A DNA stretch of 64,000 nucleotides from Punica granatum. Its lineage: Eukaryota > Streptophyta > Magnoliopsida > Myrtales > Lythraceae. Below are positions 1 to 13,395 of the stretch, piece by piece. Position numbers and translations under genes: made by a program. The stretch spans positions 7,254,001 to 7,318,000 of the forward strand of contig NC_045129.1 in the NCBI RefSeq assembly GCF_007655135.1, read 5' to 3'. Below the pieces are notes generated by a model. It saw nothing but the letters and a program-made list of their open reading frames with translations. It was not told the origin of the DNA and ran no database searches. Every line of letters begins with the position of its first letter. Within the stretch, counting starts at the first letter, position 1.

Positions 1-1
1 A

Positions 2-277
2 GAAACCCAACCGAGCCACCTAGCTACCACTGGCAGCACTCCCACCCCTGCCACTGCCGCCCGTACAGCGGCAATGGCTCATGGGCACTATGGGGCAAGC
101 GCCACCACTCCCGGTTTTATGGAGTCAGCATCTACTTCCTCCAACCTGCTGAGGTCCACCGCCAGCGGGGACGTGTCGCTCACTCTAGGGCTTCATCAGG
201 GCAGCGGAAACGGTAACAATATGGTGGCAGAGAAGGCTCATTTTCCGGTTAGAGATTTCGGGGGATTGTATAATTAG
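2..277 (+). CDS. BEL1-like homeodomain transcription factor, last exon (C-terminus only)
   Basis: The frame is open from the window edge to the TAG at 275-277. It encodes a Ser/Thr/Gly-rich tail that ends with VSLTLGL followed by a VRDFGG-type end. In the plant TALE/BELL family, VSLTLGL is the short C-terminal ZIBEL motif, and a closing 'xVRDFGG' is typical of BEL1-like members. The SKY/BEL domains and the homeodomain would lie upstream, outside the window. These proteins are nuclear and act as heterodimers with KNOX homeodomain partners in meristem and organ patterning. The visible part is low-complexity apart from the motif, so the family call rests on about 25 residues. The exon could begin slightly inside the window, because the upstream splice site is not visible. 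Confidence 0.75.
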   Translation, partial: ETQPSHLATTGSTPTPATAARTAAMAHGHYGASATTPGFMESASTSSNLLRSTASGDVSLTLGLHQGSGNGNNMVAEKAHFPVRDFGGLYN

Positions 278-3090
278 TATTGCTTACTGAAAAGTGAAAC
301 CGGAGGATAAAATGTATCCTAAAACTGCACCTTTTTTTTTTTGGTGATATATGGAATGGTATAGATTGAAAGATAAAGACCGATTAGCATTTTAGCTAGA
401 TAGTTATAAATAACTGTCTGTACGTACATGCATCAATTTTTTTTTTTTATGTAACTTGTATATTTAAAGTAATTGATCCGACTAAGTTCCATTAACAATG
501 TCGAAGATTGTTGTACCATGACAACAATCAATTTCACGTACTTTAATTTGGTAATTCAATTCTAATTCATACCACATGAAAACACGCATTATTATTATTG
601 TTTCTTCACAAGATTTGGAAAAGAAAGGATCATATCATATGATGTGATATGAATTTTACGAATGATAACATACGCTTAATTAGTTACTTTTTCGCAAATT
701 TTTGCAAGTTTTACTTACGTAGAGCCAATATGCACGCATTAATACATATCTATTTAAGACACCGGAGACAAACTACGAAGTCCAACTACATTAATTTAGT
801 GATAAAAATACTTATGCACCTAGTAAAATAGTACTGAAAATGTTAAGCCATATATGCTATATAAACCAATTGCAAAGTACTATAAGACGTTATCTAAACA
901 TTATTAGGTTTTATCACTTCATCAATAGTAATCGAGTATAAAGCTCATGCGTGTAATTTTGTGGTTTCGATCTGTCTGCAGTTCTTGATGTCGTTCATCG
1001 AGTTACCACATGGTAATGCTTCTGTCCTCCCGTATATGTATAACGATGAAGATGATGAGTTCATGAGAGGTCAATTAATGTTTATTATGGTAATTTAAAG
1101 AAGACAGTGCTTTGAATTTATGCACATATAAAACAATTTTATTTATCAAGAAGTCATTTTCAACCCTGCCCAAGACAGCAAAAGACCTTCTTAAAAAAAA
1201 AAAAAAAGCTCAAACTGCCCTTTTCATCAAGTAGTGTCACTTTCAGTCACATTACATATCCTGCCCAGTAAAAAGATGCTTCTTGATTTAATAAATAAAC
1301 AAAGTGGAAAAAGCAAAAAAGGAAACGGAAACGAAAAAAAGAAGAAGACAATTTAGCCCAAATTAGATAGATCATATGAAAATTAGCTAAGTACGTAGAT
1401 TAGTTGCCGCATGCAACCTTTTTCGGCGTGATATATCAATTCCGCAACCATGCATAAAATGCAGCTTATAGAGATTTTCACGTTGATTGGACAAATTAAA
1501 TCATGTGAGTCCTTAAAATTCTTAGTGTCGATTTAATAAGATATATATATATATAATAAAAACGAATAAAAAAATGGGAAATATATGAGGGAGTAAATGC
1601 ATATAAATTAGATGAGTGTCATGAATTAGGCCTGCCCGCCAACATTTTATGAAATCCTCTTCCTCAATTAATATTCTGCAAATTTCAGCGCCACAATAGT
1701 TTCTTTGTCTTGTCTGGGAATTGCAATTATTATTAGTTTCTCAGAAATCAATTTAATTCAATTCAGAATGGGGCAAAAATCTCCAATCTGACCCCTACAA
1801 GGGAGGGGAAGGCCCCACCATCAACTGCAAATATTAATAGGGACAACAACTCGACTGTGCCTGACCATTAGAAAGGCACCACTCGAGACACAATTCAAAC
1901 AGTCACCCCAGTCATACAGTCATGTAATGTGGGCCCCACCTTCGAAGATCGCGATGTAGTCGATGGTTACTCAATCATGTGATGTCTCAAGCCTCGAAAT
2001 GTAGTGTCGGTTATCGAATCTATCAGTCATGAATAATTTTCTTTTAACTTTCGAGTAGAGAGAAATGTATTTTCAATCCAGATTATTCTTGATCATTTCA
2101 TGATATGAATTTATAGAGTTATTATAAACAGTTCCTCGTGGACCCTGATCATAATACGACTTTGTAGGAGATCTCATGCGACAGATTGTTTGGTCAGTGT
2201 ATGCGGGGATGAGCAGCGAATTATTGAAGGAACAATCAAGTTCCAAATAAATGTTCCTTTCATGTTAGGTCCTGCAACTTAATTATTTTGATTCCATTTC
2301 TTTCTTTTCTTATCCTTTATTATTATCATTATTATTATCTTATTTTATTTTTCGATTGCAAGTGCGGTTTTTTGAACTCTATAATTAATACCCATCCATG
2401 TAATATTTGACAGTTAAAATAGGGAAAAAGAAAAGAACTCTTGATTGCACTCTGTTGCATTTCATGCTCCAGTATTTCCATCAAATGCCCAATCCGAATG
2501 ATATTTAATAGGCAAACCCGTCAACAGGCCGGTGCAACTGATGAGCCCGTACCTGTTTATAAACACGGTTAGGCACAAGAAGTATCCCGGTCACATGTTT
2601 CCAACATATCACATATCATAGACAACGCGTTTACTGATCCAAATCTCACACACTGAATGATCTCTTTCAGATGATCGAACTATGGATCTACCGAAAATTC
2701 TATAAAAAGAATGTCATGGGGCCAAACACGACATATTCCAACATGGTCATCATTTATCAAATATTATACATCTGAACATCCTACAAATTCCCAGAGTATA
2801 CACATGAAAAAGAAAATGCCGAATTTAAACCGCTTGGTGTTTCTATCCCGAACTGCTATGTCAAACTAGAGACAAAACAATTTGCCAGACTAAACTAGAC
2901 AATGAATACCATCTACTCTCCAAAAAAGAACCCATCAAGAAGCTGTCTACTAATACTACCAAATCGGTTCAGCAAGATAATCGATGGTGCAGAAAAAAGA
3001 ACTACTCAGCTTGCCCTTGGCACCGGTTAAAAGATCTGATCAGAGGCACCAAAACTTCTTCCTTTTGACTAGGGAAGACTGAAAATAGTT
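278..3090. other. Intergenic, 3' flank of the BEL1-like gene and of the SUVR5-like gene
   Basis: This is AT-rich DNA between two convergent genes. It should contain both 3' UTRs. I see poly-A/T runs (about 330, 439 and 1193) but no ORF with family resemblance, no tRNA and no terminal-repeat element that I can delimit. The short ORF at 649-831 has no recognisable content. Confidence 0.6.
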
Positions 3091-6000
3091 TCAATAAAGT
3101 CGGGCCCGGCAGTTTCGAGATTCACAATGGCAGGGATGACCTTCTCCAGGAAGCAGCTCGTAACGGTAGTCGTATGTCAATTCTTCTCCTGCTGCTATCT
3201 GCTCGAGAAGAGAGAGAGAGGAAATTGAGACATGGAAAGTGCAGAAGTCTTAAGATACGCACAGTTGCGAAAATATACAAAGATATTCCCAATTTCATGA
3301 CCTCGCCTTTTCTAAAGATACAAGCAAAGCAAATTTATTCAAAGGATAAAGGATTGCAACCCACGAAGAAAGCTTGAAAGCATTTGTATTGCAGAAGAGT
3401 ATCGACAAAGGAAAATGTATTGTGCTTCAAAACACACGAATCATATAATTTCAGGAAAAAAAACTTTAATTATTTTTCAATTATTTTTCACAATGAAGCA
3501 GCATGTCAGCATTCCAAAAGGCAAAATGCAGCCTTGGTGTTAAATTCACACTTTCCTAATATGGTAAGCATATTTAAGGCATGCCATAGTCCCAACTTTT
3601 CTCCTTTCTCCACAGAGAATTAAATCACAGACACATTTACATTGAAAAAGTATATTCTCTCTATTTTTTCCCAAGCATACGTCCATTTTTTTTTTCAAGA
3701 AAAGGAATAAGAAAAGCGGGTTTAAACAGAAAGGGAAACAGAGCTTACATCTCGACTTGCATAGAGACCGATATGTGCACGCTGACAGTCCATGCTCTCC
3801 ACGAGAACTTGGTGATTCACAAGATTTGGGGAGCAGCTGTCCAATATCATATATATACAGAATCAACTACATGTTCATGCAATAGTGAAGTAAATAAATA
3901 TCATAAAATCAACTCCTAAGGAAGCATCCACTACACTCTTGTGGAATAATTGGCAATGAGAACTTATTGGTCCCCCTTATCCTTCTCACTAAACCAATGA
4001 AAATGCGACCTCAGCAACTGTTCTTCCTTATTGAAGCATATCAAGTCACTCCAAAGAGGATGAAATATTTCTTCATCAGCAAATTGGGTAAAGGAATTAA
4101 ATGAACAGTTTCTGAAATTCTCCACAATATATATTAACAAATCCAGTAGAAGTCAACAGGTAGTTGACTGATTCGTTCTCACCTGTGATTGATGAACCGG
4201 GAAACATTCCCATACTTTGTGGAGTCAATCACATATCTGACCTGTCCTTCAACTAATCTGCTCATATCGTTGATCTGAGAGTTAATTTCATAGATATAGC
4301 TGCAATCCCCTCTCCCATACCTAAAGGAGCAAAGCAATTAACCCAAGTGAGATCATCAGTATCTTAGAAATTCAATTAGCAGAGAGCACAAAGCAGATGG
4401 ATTCAAACCCGTTGCGTCTATTATCTCCTTCCAGCTCATCTATAACTTCTCCAACATACTCGCATATAAATGTGCCACGCATAATTGCCTCCCCTGCCCT
4501 CAATCCCCAGCCCTGTACAATTTTAAAAGCATCGATTTCAGAGAGGGAGAGAGAAACTTTTAATAATCTATCTATTTATCTCATATATATATATATATAT
4601 ACACACACACTAGTGAATCTACATGTGTGTTGTACATGAAAGGTTTTTCGATAAGTGGTAATATATAATACTTATAAAATGCTAGAAAATATATAAAAAT
4701 TAAAGTTCATTCGAAAAATATATAATTAATTATATAACTTCATTAATAATCTTATTGGTTGGTTGAAAGATACCAAATCAATAAATTTGAATTACTTAAT
4801 ATCATTAACTCATATTTTTTATATAAATAAAACATAATTGATAATATCAAAAGTTATAAGTAATTAATTCAATTTTTTTCCAAAATTAAGTCAATTTACC
4901 GTAAAAAAATTAGGTTAATACAAGAAGCGAAGGTATAATCTTTTAATATTGCACTTTACCAGACTATTATATATTTGTTAAAATTTTGAATTAATTAATT
5001 CAAACAAAAGAAGGAAAAAAATTTCAATTTTAATGTTTAACCGAAAAGAGATCGTAATAAATATATTCTTGTTGTATTGCACATATAATAAATGTTAAAA
5101 TATGCAAATAAAACATGGGCAATAAAATAATTAATATAAAAAACCTTAGCGGAAAGCATGATTAAAATCATGAGAACAAAGAGCAAAATGAGTGAACACT
5201 GTTAAAGGAAAATGAGTCATAAGCAAAATACCAAAACAAGATCATCTAATCTATACTATTATAAAGGAGGAACGAAAGCAGTTGTGTGATTTTTCTTCTC
5301 CCAAAAATATCCTTAGTTAAATAATATAATTAAATAAAAACCACTAAACTATTGGAAGTTGCTTAAAGGGTGATTTAGTCAATTCTTATCCTCATTAACT
5401 AACAACTATTCCACTTTTCCTATTTGCTCTCTCTTCCTCTCTCTATGTATATTATATTATATAAAGGGATCTATTTGCATTCCATAGTTTTTAAAAATGG
5501 ATAGTCCAGTTGAGAATCAGATTGTTGGTTGGTGCAGTCCTTCCAGTGAACTATGATATTAATACAATCATATTCATTGAGTCAGCTCAGAGCCGGCCGA
5601 CATGCAAGGGTCCTGATTAAACCCGGCCAGGTCCAGCCCCTCTCTCATTAAATTGGGTAAATTTGGATTTAAATAACTTACCTTATTTATCTATCTATTG
5701 GGTAAATTCTTTTAAAAAACTCGGTTGAACGTATCAACTGCTCCTTAAACCAATCCCTCGACCCATAAACTTGGCCTGCCTGATGTTCAGTCCAACTCTC
5801 TAAAACTACATTTGGCTCTTAAGAAATGGGGGTTCTCCATTCCTTTAGTCAAAAATAATTAAGTAAAGTAGGAAAGAAAGCTCTTCAATTGCATTCAGAA
5901 AGTAATGGAATTTGGAATCTTTTATAACTTTCAATTCGAAAAAAAATAAAAGAAAAATTGACAGTTACTTTGTCAACTGACAGAAAATTGACACTTTTAT

Positions 6001-9000
6001 TTTGTTTTATTTAGTCACGTAAGAATTACCTTTTTCTCCGTCTTGAATACTTCGAGTTTCACTCGCACCCCGTTCTGCAAAATTCTGTTTGGACAGGTCT
6101 TACCGCAACTGCACAAGGGGTTGCACTCGTATACAAGGTAACCCTCCTGCATCAAAGCTCCAACATTTTAACAACATATCCCTAATTTCATAAAAAAATT
6201 GGAATGTATGTGGGTGTATATATACATATTGAATTTCATAAATAACTTAAGCATGCATTCACTAATTAAGTACTAAAAATAACAGCTTGATGGATACAAC
6301 TGGAAGACAAATTCTTTGGAAAATAGTTCCACGAGAAACTATATTTATGATATAGACTAAGTATAACAAAAGCATCAGTAATTATATTGAATGATAGGAA
6401 AAAAAAAATGTAGATAAGTGATTACATATATGTAGGTTTTCTCATTGCAATACCTCCAGGATGATGCGGCCACTCTTGTCATATGGGAATCTACCGCTCA
6501 TGGATTTGCCATAAATGTCCTTCGCATCTTCGTAGTCATTATCGAAAAGGTAGACATGGTCACATGCTTCCGGACGGCACACAGATTGCACGCAGGCACA
6601 CCCAAGTTGATGACTCTACACCAACCAAAGAATAGTCAGCAACGAAACAGAGTTTTACGAAATTTTGACTTGATTTCACACATTCAGATACATGCATGAC
6701 TTTGACAAGATTAAATATCAATAGTTCGTATACATGAAGCAAACCTGATTGAAAGCGTGATTATGGCACAATAAATGCATCTGAATGAGAGAGGACCAGA
6801 ATTTTGAGGGTATTGCTGAAGAAAATTGCACTTCAAGCATGGATTGCAATAAAGGACAAAACCAACTAGCCACCACTAAACTGAGTAAAGCAATATACCT
6901 TACTTTCGAGACCGACTGACCGGTCAATCAATGGCTTTGTGATATAGGTGAAGCTCTCCCAGGGCATGGAACATATTCCATCATGGCCATCAGAACCAAA
7001 AGCATGAAGGGAGTCAAGAAGCCACTCATCAACCACACAGGCTATTGGGGCCGACTCCCTACCGAAGCTTATGTCCCCACAAAGTATAATGGCATTGTGG
7101 AGAGTCCTGGACTTGAACTGATGGGGGTCTACGACATAGTGGCTCTCATCCACGTCCCACTCATCATCATCTGAATGATCCAGGGGGTGCCCTGAAAATT
7201 GACCAGCCAGACCCTTTGGTGGTGGCACCAGTGGGGATGATAATTGTGTTTCCCTCACAGGTCTACAACCGTTTGGACAGACAAAGCCCTCGAGGTGCCA
7301 GTTGACTGAAATGTTGTGTTCACTACATAGCTTCGCAGCCTTCAAGTACAGGCGTTCAGGCAATTCCCCATATGCAGCCTCCAATGTGGCCTTGATGCTC
7401 TCCTTGCAGCAGGCCGTGCGAGCAACAGACAAGATGTCTTGATTGCTTGGCCGAGGCTTTGTCTTTTGAATCTGAGAAAATAAAATCTTTGCAATTGTCG
7501 AGCATTGTGGTTCAGTCAACCTCCCATGACTAGCAGTCCCCCCAGCCGCTGCATGGGACTGAAGGCCTGTCAGCACTGATGTGAGAGACTTCGAGACCTG
7601 CATTCGTTTCTTCAAGCCTGTGCTCCCTCGGTTTCTGATCCTATAAGATGTTGATCCCAAACCCTTCTTAAACCTCGGGCGGCTTAGTCTCCCCGATTTG
7701 AGTTTATAAGCGTAGTAACGAATTCCTTTCTTTGTGGGCCGAGAGCTCGCTAAACTTGGGCCCATATGGGCAGCTTGGTGGTGCCGACCGAGATCAGGCA
7801 GCAGATCGAACTTCAGCCCGCAAAACCGGCAGACAAACTTTCTGACATTGTCGACATTATTATGATTCCCCACAATAGCCAAGGGTTCTGGATTGGTGTT
7901 CGCAGGAGACTCCTCTGACACAGGAATCTTCTGCTGGGCGATTCTTGAGAGCCTGAAACTGGCGGGATGTACAGAGATGACATGGGCCCAGAGCTCCTCA
8001 GCATTCCCAAAGTGACCACGGCAAGGAATGCACTGAAGGAGCTTACACTGCTCAACGAACTGCACATGGTGTCTCTCTTGCACATGGGACTCCAGGACTT
8101 TCTTATTTGTGTAAGAGTCAAGGCATATGGCACAGGCATAGCCTCGGAAAAGCCACTGGGCTTCCTTCTTGTGGGCTTCCATCCAGTGGGTCCCAAGGGC
8201 CCGATCATCAAGAAAATCCTCCGAGCAGATCTTGCATTTAAGAATTGAGTCATCATCATTAAGGTCGTCGTTCCATGGCACACCAGCCTGTTCTTCCACA
8301 GCTGATGGAGCAACCTTTCCTGCTCTGTCTTCTTCCCCAAAGCCCCAGATTCTCTTGAGCCTCTCCTTCTCACTGATGACTAACTTCAATAGGAAGTTCC
8401 CAATGTGGGGTTCCTTCGATGCTTCAGAGAGGGCCCACTGGAGCTGGACCTCTATAGGGACTGGGTTCCTGAGCGAAAGCACACTCTTAAACAGCCTAAA
8501 GAAGAGGTCGCATGCCTTATGGAGATCGACCTTCTGCCTTTCATCAGAACACCCCCGCAAGAGTTCAATAAACACTTCTTTTGAAACTATGCGGCTCTTA
8601 CCGTTCCTTGCCCGTTTAAGCCAGCTTGGGAGGTGCATGTCACAGTATAAAGAGTAGCGCTTAGGGCTCTCCATGCACTGCCCAGTTTCATCGGGCAGGC
8701 CAGAGCCTATACAACGGGCTGCCTGCCCATAGACGAATTCTCCACCCGAATGCTCTGGCCTCTCCTCCAACCCAAGTGAATTCTCAACTGGTCCTACCAC
8801 CACGAGAGCCTTCGAAAATGGACTTTCCAAATTCGATATGAACTCCTCATGCTTCCTCTTATTCCCGACATTGTCTGAAGGGCCCACTAGTCTTCTTGAA
8901 TCATCACGGGGCCGGTGCTTCTTGCAGAAAGTGAGGCCAGGCAGGGACCGATGCTTGCATCGGGTGCCCAGAACAGTGGTCCCCTCACACATAGGTGACT

Positions 9001-12000
9001 CAGTGGGCCCTGCCCTTTCAGTTCTAGGAGCAGAGCTGCCGAGAAACCGAGAGGCCAAGTGTACGCAACAGTAGATATCTCCCTCATTCGCAGACCTCAC
9101 ACACCGCCTTCCTTTGGACTCGATAAAAGCTGCACACTGACGACTTCTACTGCCCGACTCAATGGGATTTCTAACCACTAGTTGATTCATTCGTGTTGAC
9201 TCAGGAGTAGTCAACTTCACATTGTTGTTTCCACTTTCAACAACCATCTCGTCCCATCTCTCAGTGACACTGCTGGGGGAGGCCATAGGTCGACCGGCCA
9301 AACAAGGCTCGGGTGTAGCACTGTCTCGGCTCTTGAAAAACTCAGAGTCAATCTCAACGACTGCCTGAGTGGATGGAACTTTGGCTTCTACGGGAGAAGT
9401 ATGGACCTCTGCACGACGGACCTCAAGCTTGGGCCTCTTCCTAGCAACAAGGAGGTCAGGGATCACGGGCCCGGGCGCACTATTGTTCTGGGGACCTGTT
9501 TCTGAGCTACTGATGGATAAAGGATGAGATGTTGAGAACCATTTCATGACATCCTGCTTCCAGGTTCTACGGTCAGCACCAAGCACGGGCTGCCCAGGCC
9601 CATCACAGAGAGACTTGACTTCGTTCCAGCAGATCGAATCATACAACTCCTGCAATGGATGAGAAAAGGAGAAATGTGAATGGTAGATTCAATGCTGAGA
9701 AGAAAAGCGGGAATTCTTCCATGTGACTTTTGAAATTAACAGGCAAAAAGTGATTAGCAGGTCATCTTTCTACAATCTTTTCTAGAGCGTTGACATGCAC
9801 TCTGCGCGGGAGCAGGATTAGAAAAAATTTTAATATTTTGGAATTGTGATTTACATTTGATTAATAGAATATTTTTAAATGCTCTATTCATCTGCATAGG
9901 ATATGGCTTGCACGTCATCTATATTCTTCCTATTATTTAGAAATGGTCAATTGGTAGGGGAAATAGAAATTCAAGGGTGAGGAAAAAAAGGAGTTAGGGG
10001 AAGATAAAAATAAGAGAAAAAGGAAAAAAAAAAAAAAGATACAATGGGAGATAAAAGGGAGTAAACATCCGCAAGAATTTATAAGAGAGAAAAAGCATAA
10101 AAGAAGACACGTATCCTCAAGTACAGAAGAGTGAAAAATTAACCATCAAATGGACAATTTTGTCCTCAACGGTTATCTAATATATTCTTGTTTAACTAAG
10201 ATTGAGAGACATTTTTGTAACTGCAAGGGACACCAAATGTCTCCATTATATAATAGTCCAAATAGTATAGAAGTATAGATAATCAAATTCAAAAGCATTG
10301 AGATTTAGATAGGTTTAAGTTGGGTTTTGATGCTTAGTTAATTTCTAATTATGGACTTCGTATTTTGCTATATTGTTTGATCAAGTAGCAACAGCACTTT
10401 AATGGATGGGTGGGGGGGGGGGGGGGGGAGAAAAACCAAAACCATTTATAGAAAACAAACTAAGTTCTTTCCTTTCCTTTGCCTGATATAAGAATAAATA
10501 CTTAATAATAAACTACTTCTTAGAAATGGTAACACAAATTAAAGTGACAATGGCAAAAATGTAATAACTAAATTGTTCACCCTCATAAGCATGTAGTTAC
10601 ATGAGAGCATACTATGCACTTTATAGGAAGCATATCATTACCTCTTTGAGCATTTCAACCAATTCAGCAGTCTCTACATTCTGGCATCGCCTTGTCCAAG
10701 AATCCAATGACTGCTCTAGCCATTCAGAGTTAATGAACTTCCGCAATATCATCTGTTGTGTTAAAAAGTAATCTACATTATTTCAAAGTTGAACTCAAGG
10801 GACATCAAAGCTACAAGTTTCCAGAAGTATATAAACTGCACATTTTTCACATTATCTGCATCCATATGAATATTTCTTGGATGCAATGTCAGATGAATAT
10901 AGATTAGTCCCATTGATCTCAAGCAAAGATACTCCACAAATTTTATCCCGTAAAAATAAAAATAAAAATGAGCTTAAAAGTCCAAGCACGAAAGGTAAAA
11001 CAAGAGAAAGAAATTACACTCTGAAGCTTCAGAATCATCTTGCCCAGATCAGGATAGCCATTACACTGGGAAGCTTCCATAGCAAACTCCTTCCACACAT
11101 TCACATCACGGGCTGATTCTATTAGAGCCTACAAAGTTAGACAAATAAAACTCAAATGGCCATTGAAAGAAGCAAAAGAAAACACAAGTATATATGTTAC
11201 CTCCATGTGAAACTGATCTATTATGTTCAGCATGCCCACAGCGAGCTTCTTCATAATGAAGCGACGCGCAATTGTCAGATCTCTGACCAATTTTAGGCCA
11301 CTTTTGTGTGTCCGATATGCGATTGGATGTGGGTAATCACTGATTGGACGGACGAGAAGTGTGTCGGCCCAGGAGTAGTTCCTGGTGTGGGGAAAAAATA
11401 TCACAAAGTACTTCTTCCTGTCGTGAGTCGGTTTTCCTCTCACAGTTGATAATGGCCAGTCAGCTCTCGAACATCTTATTCCGACCTGCCATCTCCCCCT
11501 CCACTACGGAGTAGGTAATATATGCAAAAACATAACATTATTTGTGTTTTGGTTCTTATGTAGAAGCAAATATCAGTTGATAAAGCTCCATTCATTTAAA
11601 CTGTAGCTCAACAATCTGAATTCTTCTGAAACTGGACGATGTTATGATAAACAAGAATTGAAGAATATACATGAAGACATATCGGACTTTTGATATCAAC
11701 TACTGAGTTAATTAGTAAGAGTTTGCACTAGAACCAAGTAACCACTCATCCAATTCTGATAGTGCCAGGAAAATTGCTTTAAATCTGAACCACAAAAGCC
11801 TATCAGTAAGTTCGAAGAAATAATCAGCAAAAAGCCTGGTTACTGCATAATAAACAGATCATATTACAACCAATAATATCAATTCATGTAGATATCTATA
11901 CAGATACGATTAAGTTTAATATCTATCAATTCAGCAAAAAGCCTGGATTACAGACTGATTAAGTTATATAGAGTAAAATGCAAGCTTCGTCTATTAGTGC

Positions 12001-12446
12001 TAGATATCTATATAGATATGATTTTTAACAGCCAGAACTGATTCACAATGGAAAACATCTTCCAGTTAGCTAATATTATCAATTCATGTAGATCTATATC
12101 ATAATAGAAAAGGACAGAAACACTCAAAAGATAATAGTGACAAGACTACCTTAACCCACAGAGCCACTGATTCATCTCCTTCAAGCCACTTGGGTTCCGA
12201 AAGAGATGAGTCTACGTCCCTGCTGTTGCTTGGCAGCTCACTGTCGACAGTATCCTCGATTATATGAGAACTCTCCAAGGGCTCATTCCCCCGATTTTCC
12301 TCTAAATCAGGGGAACAACTAGATAATTTTTGACCCTCCAATGAATCAGAAAACGAAGCACTGCCATCTTGTTCCTCAAGATCACGTGATTGGTTCACTG
12401 GATCATGTCCTTCAGGTACTACACTTTCTGTTTGTTTCCCTTCCAT
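3091..12446 (-). CDS. SUVR5: SUVR5-like histone-lysine N-methyltransferase with C2H2 zinc fingers and SET domain
   Basis: Coding exons on the minus strand are 12446-12150, 11503-11201, 11128-11018, 10752-10642, 9649-6899, 6615-6454, 6146-6030, 4512-4409, 4320-4183, 3836-3749 and 3198-3091. Together they give 4290 nt, or 1429 residues, close to the plant SUVR5 length. The start ATG at 12446 precedes an acidic N-terminus. Exon 2 opens with WRGRWQVGIRC and continues through the conserved KPTHDRKKY and FFPHTRNYSWAD blocks. The large exon 5 holds four C2H2-like fingers at about residues 740-900. Exons 6-7 are the Cys-rich pre-SET, exons 8-10 the SET domain (GWGLRAGEA, CEYVGE, FINHSCSPNL), and exon 11 has ELTYDY and the post-SET CHCESRNC before the TGA. 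In Arabidopsis SUVR5 binds DNA through its zinc fingers and deposits H3K9me2 independently of DNA methylation. All catalytic blocks look intact. Every junction is GT-AG; exon 2 has competing acceptors, and the one at 11505/11504 restores the conserved frame. Confidence 0.93.
4610..5250 (-). mobile_element. Helitron-like relic in a SUVR5 intron
   Basis: This AT-rich block lies inside the 4513-6029 intron. Read on the minus strand it ends in a short stem (CATGT/ACATG at 4622-4637), then eight bases, then CTAG at 4610-4613 followed by T. That is the Helitron 3'-terminal pattern. The 5' end is not certain. A sequence at 5251 (TCTATACTATTATAAAGGAG) resembles a plant Helitron 5' terminus but points the other way, so more than one element may be present. 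Confidence 0.35.
9782..10279 (-). mobile_element. Helitron-like non-autonomous element in a SUVR5 intron
   Basis: This lies within the 9650-10641 intron. On the minus strand it starts near 10279 with TCTATACTTCTATACTATT, a Helitron-type 5' end, and ends with a GC-rich segment (GCGCAGAGTGCATGTC) followed by CTCTAG at 9782. That end resembles the GCGTAGCGCATGTC...TCTAG ends of the two AT-rich blocks near 32.2 and 35.8 kb. The base after CTAG is A rather than the expected T, which weakens the call. There is no coding capacity. Confidence 0.4.
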
Positions 12447-12888
12447 ATTTAGACGGTAAATAGTCTTCTATTGAAACTCTCCTGCATACATAATACAAGA
12501 ACACAGCAGCATTTCCATGATTCCTCAGCTTTATTTTTCCTTTCATTCACTGAATTTCAATAATATTTGCATTGAAGAGAGAATTGAGCGAAAGGCTGTC
12601 CATCTTTCAGCAGTGTTTTAAGTATACGACAATGTAGTATTATTTCATACATAGTTTTTATTTTTATTTTTTTTTCTATCAAGCAAATCACTAAGATGTA
12701 AGAACAACAGTTTCCTAAGAAACAGATGGATACTAAAACCCATGAAAACAATCCAAAGATCACAATTCCCATGGATTTTTTACTTTCTTTTGCTTGCCTG
12801 AAAATTCCTAGATATACTTAAACATAAAATAGTAGAAAATACTTTTTTTTTAGTTCAGAAATTAAAAGAAAAACAGGTAACAAAATTA

Positions 12889-12962
12889 AACTAGCAGATA
12901 CAGCTCAATGATATAATGACCAATAAACTAGCAGATACAGCCCAATGATACAATGACCAGAA
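12889..12962. repeat. 37-bp tandem duplication in the SUVR5 leader intron
   Basis: Two adjacent copies of a unit beginning aaactagcagatacagc, each ending in aatgacca, differ at a few bases. Confidence 0.75.
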
Positions 12963-13019
12963 CGTATTATAAATCAGGTAAAATCATATCATTCATTTCA
13001 ACGAGGATTACTTCTTAAT

Positions 13020-13395
13020 CCGAAATTTGAGTTCAACAATGAAAGTTCCCTTATACAGATGAAGTGGAAAAGAAGAAATTGTTTCTCCATCAAACTGCTA
13101 GAATTTACTAATACACAAAAAATCAATATTTCCTTCCCCGCCTGAGAAATTACTCGAGCTAAGTTTGTCACCTTGACAGCTTCATTAGATGTTTGTCTTT
13201 CAAAAAGTTAAAAGTTCAATCATGAAGTTCCCATACCGGAATGGATTTAAGGAAAAAATAGAAAAAAGAAAGAAATCGTTGCTCCACCAAATTGCAAACA
13301 ATCAACCCATCAAAATCAAATTTGCGCTACATTTGAGAAATTACCGAGCTAAATTTATTACCTTGACAGCTACATTAATTACTTATTTTTCAGAA
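13020..13395. repeat. Diverged tandem duplication, about 190 bp per unit, in the SUVR5 leader intron
   Basis: Blocks such as ctccaycaaaytgc, gagaaattac(t)cgagctaa and ccttgacagctwcattA recur in the same order about 190 bases apart. Parts of a third, weaker copy may follow to 13520. Confidence 0.5.

Noticed and set aside
8169..8657. Plus-strand 162-codon ORF
   Set aside because: Antisense to the large zinc-finger exon of the SUVR5-like gene.
11485..11503. Alternative exon 2 acceptor (CAG|GTCGG) in the SUVR5-like gene
   Set aside because: It keeps the frame but would delete the conserved WRGxWQ segment; the TAG|TGGAGG acceptor retains it.
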